Below the pieces are notes generated by a model. It worked only from the letters and a program-made list of their open reading frames with translations. It did no database searches and was not told where the DNA came from. The position numbers were made by a program, and so were the translations under genes. This document shows, piece after piece, positions 23,916-27,121 of a stretch of 27,121 nt of DNA; the stretch's first letter is position 1; each line of letters begins with the position of its first letter. Source of the stretch: J005 sp964613235 (GTDB taxonomy: Bacteria; Pseudomonadota; Zetaproteobacteria; Mariprofundales; Mariprofundaceae); the NCBI GenBank assembly GCA_964613235.1, contig CAZTGM010000023.1, forward strand, positions 1 through 27,121, in the 5' to 3' direction.

Positions 23916-24860
23916 ATGAGCAGAAAGATCATCCCTATCCAGGCCGTTGAACAGGGCGAGAGCATGACCGGCAAGCCGAAATGGCTGAAGGTGCGTGCGC
24001 CGATGTCATCCGAATATCGCGAACTGGTCCGCCTGATGCGCGACAAGAAGCTGAATACGGTATGTGAGGAAGCAAGTTGTCCGAATATCGGCGAATGCTG
24101 GAAGCATGGTTCGGCCACGTTCATGATTCTCGGCCGCGTATGTACGCGTACCTGCGCTTTCTGTGATGTGGAAACGGGGCGCCCTGATCCGCTGGATGCC
24201 AATGAGCCGGAGCAGTTGGCTGAGGCCGCAGCGTCAATGAATCTGAAGCATGTCGTCATTACCTCGGTGGATCGCGATGATCTGCCCGATGGCGGGGCGG
24301 CGCATTATGCGGCGACGATTGAGGCCGTGCATGCGCGTTTGCCGGAAGCAACGGTGGAGGTGCTGACGCCGGACTTTCAGCGCAAGCCGTCAACCTGCCT
24401 GGAAACGGTGATTGCCGCAGGCCCGGAAATCTTTAACCATAATCTGGAAACCGTGCCACGCCTGTATCGTTCCGTGCGTCCCGGTGCGCGCTATTTTACC
24501 AGTTTGCGCCTGTTGCAGCGGGCCAAGGAACTGGATGATCGTGTGGTAACGAAATCGGGTATCATGCTGGGGCTGGGCGAAGAACGCGACGAAGTGTTGC
24601 AGGTGCTGGATGATATGCGCGAGGCTGGCATCGATATCCTGACCATTGGCCAGTATCTGCGCCCGTCGGTCAAGCATCATCCGGTCATGAAATACTGGAC
24701 GCCGGAAGAGTTCGAGGATCTGAAATACCTGGCTGAGAAAAAAGGCTTTGGCATGGTCGCCTGTGGCCCGCTGGTGCGTTCAAGCTTCCATGCCGAGGAT
24801 GTGTTCCGGGCGATGAAGCTGGCTTCCAGAAACACCGACGGTGCGTCAAGCAAGCCCTGA
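23916..24860 (+). CDS. lipA: Lipoyl synthase
   Basis: LipA is a radical SAM enzyme that inserts two sulfurs into octanoyl groups on lipoyl domains. The 314 residues carry both clusters: auxiliary cysteines Cys50, Cys55 and Cys61 (CEEASCPNIGECW) and radical SAM cysteines Cys76, Cys80 and Cys83 (CTRTCAFCDV). The C-terminal PLVRSSFHAE supplies the conserved serine that ligates the auxiliary cluster. It provides the cofactor for the lipoyl domains of the E2 and E3 proteins at the left of the window. LipB is not next to it. Its start is 42 bases after the YnfA-like gene. Confidence 0.96.
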   Translation: MSRKIIPIQAVEQGESMTGKPKWLKVRAPMSSEYRELVRLMRDKKLNTVCEEASCPNIGECWKHGSATFMILGRVCTRTCAFCDVETGRPDPLDANEPEQLAEAAASMNLKHVVITSVDRDDLPDGGAAHYAATIEAVHARLPEATVEVLTPDFQRKPSTCLETVIAAGPEIFNHNLETVPRLYRSVRPGARYFTSLRLLQRAKELDDRVVTKSGIMLGLGEERDEVLQVLDDMREAGIDILTIGQYLRPSVKHHPVMKYWTPEEFEDLKYLAEKKGFGMVACGPLVRSSFHAEDVFRAMKLASRNTDGASSKP

Positions 24861-24925
24861 CCCCGATTGCCTCTGGTGGAATTTTGCCGGGCTTCCATAT
24901 GAAGAGCGCCTGCCTGCTTCCGCAT

Positions 24926-24958
24926 ATCAGGCAATGAAGGTAACCTTGCCTGATTTTG
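24926..24958 (+). terminator. Possible rho-independent terminator after lipA
   Basis: ATCAGGCAA (24926-24934) and TTGCCTGAT (24946-24954) form a perfect 9-bp stem with an 11-base loop, followed by a short run of T. The T run is brief, so efficiency is doubtful. Position, between lipA and the next gene, fits. Confidence 0.55.
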
Positions 24959-25017
24959 CTACGGCAGGGCATCAGAGAGTGGGCATCTGTTCTGCTTCGT
25001 GAATGCCGTTGCCGATC

Positions 25018-25024
25018 AGGAGGG
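25018..25024 (+). promoter_or_regulatory. Ribosome binding site that sets the dsrE2-like start
   Basis: AGGAGGG lies 4 bases before ATG 25029-25031. It favours this start over an in-frame GTG at 24999 that lacks a comparable site. Confidence 0.65.
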
Positions 25025-25028
25025 CTGC

Positions 25029-25520
25029 ATGAATCAGACAGTCAATGACAAGAAAGATATTTCCATTGTCTGTTTTTCGGGTGAATTCGACAAGCTGCTT
25101 GCCGCTTACACGATTGCGACCGGCGCGGCGGCGACTAACCGTAACGTGACAATGTTTTTTACGTTCTGGGGGCTGAACGCGCTGAAAAAGGAACGCGGGC
25201 GCAAAGCCATCGGCAAGGATTTTCTGTCGCGGGTGTTCAACTGGCTGATGGGTGGACGCAATAATCTGCCGTTGTCGCGTCTGAATTTTGGTGGTGCCAG
25301 TCCGAAACTGATGTCGGGTATGATGCGCAAAAACAATGTCGCACAGCTGGATGAGCTGATGGAGGCGGCCAGCGCGCTGGGCATTCGTTTTTTTGCCTGT
25401 GAAATGTCGATGCATATTCTGGGCATCAGCCAGGATGACCTGATCGACGATGTGCACTCCGTGGTTGGCGTGGCCACGTTTCTGAACGAATCCGAAAACG
25501 CGCATATCATTTTCATTTAA
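25029..25520 (+). CDS. DsrE2-like (DsrE/DsrF/DsrH-like, peroxiredoxin-family-named) protein
   Basis: Proteins of this group (DsrE2, COG2210-like) occur beside TusA and rhodanese genes and take part in persulfide trafficking in sulfur oxidisers; in other bacteria the role is unclear. The 163 residues contain the family hallmarks FDKLLAAYTIATGAAA, TMFFTFWGLNALKKE, SRLNFGGASPKLMSGMMRK, and the C-terminal FFACEMSMHILGI with the conserved cysteine expected to carry sulfur. The ATG follows AGGAGGG; a GTG 30 bases upstream is less likely. A TusA-like gene begins 11 bases after its stop, strengthening the sulfur-carrier reading. No rhodanese or sHdr/Dsr gene is in view. Confidence 0.8.
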   Translation: MNQTVNDKKDISIVCFSGEFDKLLAAYTIATGAAATNRNVTMFFTFWGLNALKKERGRKAIGKDFLSRVFNWLMGGRNNLPLSRLNFGGASPKLMSGMMRKNNVAQLDELMEAASALGIRFFACEMSMHILGISQDDLIDDVHSVVGVATFLNESENAHIIFI

Positions 25521-25531
25521 CGGGACGAACC

Positions 25532-25753
25532 ATGAAACATTTTCTTGATATCACCAGTGAGACCTGTCCGATGACCTTCGTGAAGGTCAAGCTGCAACTG
25601 GCCAGGATGGATGCGGGCGAACAGCTTGAAGTGCTGCTCAATGAGGGTGAGCCGCTGGAAAATGTGCCACGCTCCTGCGAGGAGCAAGGGTTTCAGGTAG
25701 TGTCAGTGGAGCCGACGGATAACAAGCGTTATCTGGTGCTGATTCAGAAGTAG
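25532..25753 (+). CDS. TusA-family sulfur carrier protein
   Basis: This small sulfur-relay protein carries a persulfide on a conserved cysteine. The 73 residues show the TusA fold signature DITSETCPMTFVKVKLQL, with Cys12-Pro13. The usual CPxP motif reads CPMT here, as in the CPMTFVK-type subgroup rather than E. coli TusA. A second cysteine (Cys49) lies in PRSCEEQGF. It follows the DsrE2-like gene by 11 bases and precedes the membrane-protein gene by 9, so the three are probably one transcript. The donor and acceptor proteins cannot be named from the window. Confidence 0.87.
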   Translation: MKHFLDITSETCPMTFVKVKLQLARMDAGEQLEVLLNEGEPLENVPRSCEEQGFQVVSVEPTDNKRYLVLIQK

Positions 25754-25762
25754 TAGCCGGGC

Positions 25763-26359
25763 ATGAACAAGCGAGGCAAGCAGTTATTGCTGATGCTGTT
25801 GACCGCCATCACGGTTATCGGCGGTTATGCTTTCCTGCGCTATGCCTATGGCGTGACGGAAAGCATGCCGTTCACGCAGGAAATTGTGCTGATTATTCTG
25901 GGTACGGTGGCGACGGTGCTGATTACTGCATTATTGCTCAACCAGCAGAGTATTGTGGAGATTGAAAAGGAACAGAGCATTAAGTTCATTGAGCTGAAAA
26001 CGCGCACGTATGAACAGCTTATCGGTCAGATTGAGGAGATGACCTTGTCGGACACTGTCACCGAAAAGGATCTGATCCGTCTGCGTTTCATTACGCATAG
26101 ATTGGCCATTTTTTCATCGCCCGCCGTGCTGGCGGAATATCACCATTTTCTTGATGTGCTTGGCGACAGTACGCAGGATGGCAGGCTGAGGGATACGGAT
26201 GCAGATGCCTTGTCCAAGGCGCTGGCCAGTCTGACGGTAAAAATCCGCGCCGATCTGATCGGTGATATGGACATGCTTGGTGATTATTCACAGGCACAGA
26301 TTGCCCGCATGATTCTTAAAAATTCGGATGAATCGACCGAATTGCGCGTGGATGCCTGA
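25763..26359 (+). CDS. Unknown two-helix membrane protein
   Basis: I do not recognise this gene. The 198 residues have two hydrophobic segments, about 8-26 (LLLMLLTAITVIGGYAFLR) and about 40-60 (EIVLIILGTVATVLITALLL). A mostly helical, charged soluble domain of about 135 residues (IVEIEKEQSIKFIELKTRTY onward) follows and contains no cysteine. The layout suggests an inner-membrane anchor with a cytoplasmic domain, but the family is not clear to me. The ATG is 9 bases after the TusA-like stop with only a weak ribosome site (CCGGG), suggesting coupling to the sulfur-carrier genes. A link to sulfur transfer is an inference from position only. Confidence 0.75.
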   Translation: MNKRGKQLLLMLLTAITVIGGYAFLRYAYGVTESMPFTQEIVLIILGTVATVLITALLLNQQSIVEIEKEQSIKFIELKTRTYEQLIGQIEEMTLSDTVTEKDLIRLRFITHRLAIFSSPAVLAEYHHFLDVLGDSTQDGRLRDTDADALSKALASLTVKIRADLIGDMDMLGDYSQAQIARMILKNSDESTELRVDA

Positions 26360-26545
26360 ATGCCGGAGCTGATGAAGGCAAATCAGTGGCGTTGCCAGGA
26401 GTTTGGCGCGTAAGTGAAATTTCATGGGCACAGGGCATTTTGTATTCCTGTCCTGCTCGCCCGCATCGCCCCACCCATGATATCAATATCGTGCCGGGCT
26501 TGCGCTTATACAGGTATTACATACTTATCACTGGATCAATATTAA
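26360..26545. other. Intergenic stretch without a recognised gene
   Basis: No intact ORF with a ribosome site is seen. A weak GGCAA/TTGCC hairpin near 26379-26399 lacks a T run. A loose promoter-like arrangement (TTGCGC, 17 bases, ACTTAT) appears near 26503-26531, but I would not rely on it. Base composition turns AT-rich toward the right. Confidence 0.4.
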
Positions 26546-26813
26546 GGGGTCTTAGACAAGAAGAATGCTGTAGCCTTTGAAGCGGCAAAACTTCGAGGGA
26601 TTCCGGTTTCAACAGATGTGGCTGGTTTTGTTGAATCCTTCACAGGAAATTTGATTATCAATGCCACAGGTGATCGTAATCTTGAGGCATCATTGGCACC
26701 AACCTTAAAGTCGCGAAGAATTGAGTTTATTCTATGGACATCAAATTGGTGATATGATTCTCAAGAAAATTAGTGGAGTCATACTAAATGCTCATGCGTT
26801 ACACAGCGTTTGA
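26546..26813 (+). pseudogene. Truncated, frameshifted remnant of an NAD-binding-like domain
   Basis: An open frame from just after a TAA (26543-26545) encodes GVLDKKNAVAFEAAKLRGIP and then VSTDVAGFVESFTGNLIINA, continuing TGDRNLEASLAPTLKSRRIE, with TGA at 26750-26752. Near 26732 another frame picks up as FYGHQIGDMILKKISG and runs to TGA at 26811-26813. No start codon and no ribosome site are visible. The pattern of a nearby GIP-xxTD and a later INATGD resembles the N-terminal domain I associate with some sensor histidine kinases and sigma54-type regulators (GIPxxTD ... EVTGD ... VEVID). The rest of such a protein is absent. AT-rich codon use differs from the neighbours, suggesting decay or recent transfer. 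The family call is tentative. Confidence 0.5.
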
Positions 26814-27039
26814 CGAGTGTAGCTTAATATGAATCTTGAGCATGCCGTGTGCATCACGCATCAGATGGAAAAATGTTTTGTGGCGGCACAGAACGGGAGT
26901 CTGGTATTGTAAGCCGATGCTGTCGATATCCTGCTGCAGGGGCTCGCCTGCACTGTGCCGAATGATGACAGGAGCTTTGAGTGCTTGCCCGGGGCAGCGG
27001 ATACGGCATTGTGTCGGGCGGGGGATGAGAGGTGGAATT
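26814..27039. other. Stretch without a recognised gene
   Basis: A minus-strand frame of about 106 codons covers most of this stretch (27119 to 26799), and a plus-strand frame is also largely open, but both lack recognised motifs. The minus-strand frame is rich in Cys/His/Pro and has no good ribosome site. I treat the stretch as non-coding or decayed. Confidence 0.35.
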
Positions 27040-27121
27040 GTGTGGTTGCCGTTGACAGTCAATAAAACAGACATGCGCAGCCACCTGCTGCCGGGGGCGC
27101 TGGCGTTGGTGTTTGTCATCT
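27040..27121 (+). CDS. Possible start of an exported or membrane protein gene (cut by window end)
   Basis: The last bases read MRSHLLPGALALVFVI from ATG 27073, which looks like the beginning of a signal peptide or membrane helix, and the frame is open to the window edge. An alternative in-frame GTG at 27040 follows GAGAGGTGG with good spacing and adds eleven residues. Too little is visible to assign a family. Confidence 0.35.
   Translation, partial: MWLPLTVNKTDMRSHLLPGALALVFVI

Noticed and set aside
26799..27119. Minus-strand open frame of 106 codons at the right edge
   Set aside because: No ribosome site or recognised motif, and Cys/His/Pro-rich composition. The plus strand is also open, so chance is likely.
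1..27121. tRNA, rRNA, transposase, integrase, attachment-site or phage signatures
   Set aside because: None could be supported by reading either strand.

Overview
The window reads as an ordinary, gene-dense chromosomal segment of a Gram-negative proteobacterium. Signs of this are an apolipoprotein N-acyltransferase, a periplasmic Slt-type lytic transglycosylase, the miaB-ybeZ-ybeY-ybeX-lnt gene order, a DUF2782 protein, and SMC rather than MukB. The E1-beta/E2/lipoyl-E3 pyruvate dehydrogenase layout and a DsrE2-like/TusA pair would fit a lineage such as the Zetaproteobacteria or a deep-branching sulfur or iron oxidiser. That placement is inference from gene content; no rRNA is present.

Left to right: (1) 1-3981, plus strand: the end of a pyruvate dehydrogenase operon (E1 beta, E2, and an E3 with its own N-terminal lipoyl domain), closed by a clear intrinsic terminator at 4010-4036. 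(2) 4037-4699: no intact gene, but a decayed small lipoprotein gene on the minus strand. (3) 4700-6664, minus: soluble lytic transglycosylase. (4) 6802-13867, minus: tightly packed run glyQ-glyS-fetB-like-smc with overlapping or nearly touching genes. (5) 13983-21618, plus: miaB, phoH-like ybeZ, ybeY, corC/ybeX, lnt, gpsA, an Smr-domain gene, a DUF2782 gene and a ThiE/TenI-like gene, most overlapping by 4-22 bases. (6) 21694-24860, plus: DUF4126 membrane protein, DAHP synthase, YnfA-type membrane protein, lipoyl synthase. (7) 25029-26359, plus: DsrE2-like protein, TusA-like sulfur carrier and a two-helix membrane protein. (8) 26360 to the end: no intact gene, a frameshifted remnant of what may be a regulatory-protein domain, and perhaps the first codons of a gene leaving the window.

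Functional links: lipoyl synthase supplies the cofactor carried by the lipoyl domains of E2 and E3. The miaB-to-thiE run mixes tRNA modification, rRNA maturation, lipoprotein acylation and phospholipid precursor supply, as in related bacteria. The DsrE2/TusA pair suggests protein-bound sulfur transfer.

I found no CRISPR array, tRNA, rRNA, transposase or prophage, and no convincing wholly new system. The most distinctive items are a 125-base perfect repeat between the E2 and E3 lipoyl domains, the decayed lipoprotein gene whose frameshift is explained by one 14-base insertion, the glutamine-rich SMC arms, the FetB-like permease without a visible ATPase, and the DsrE2-TusA-membrane protein trio.
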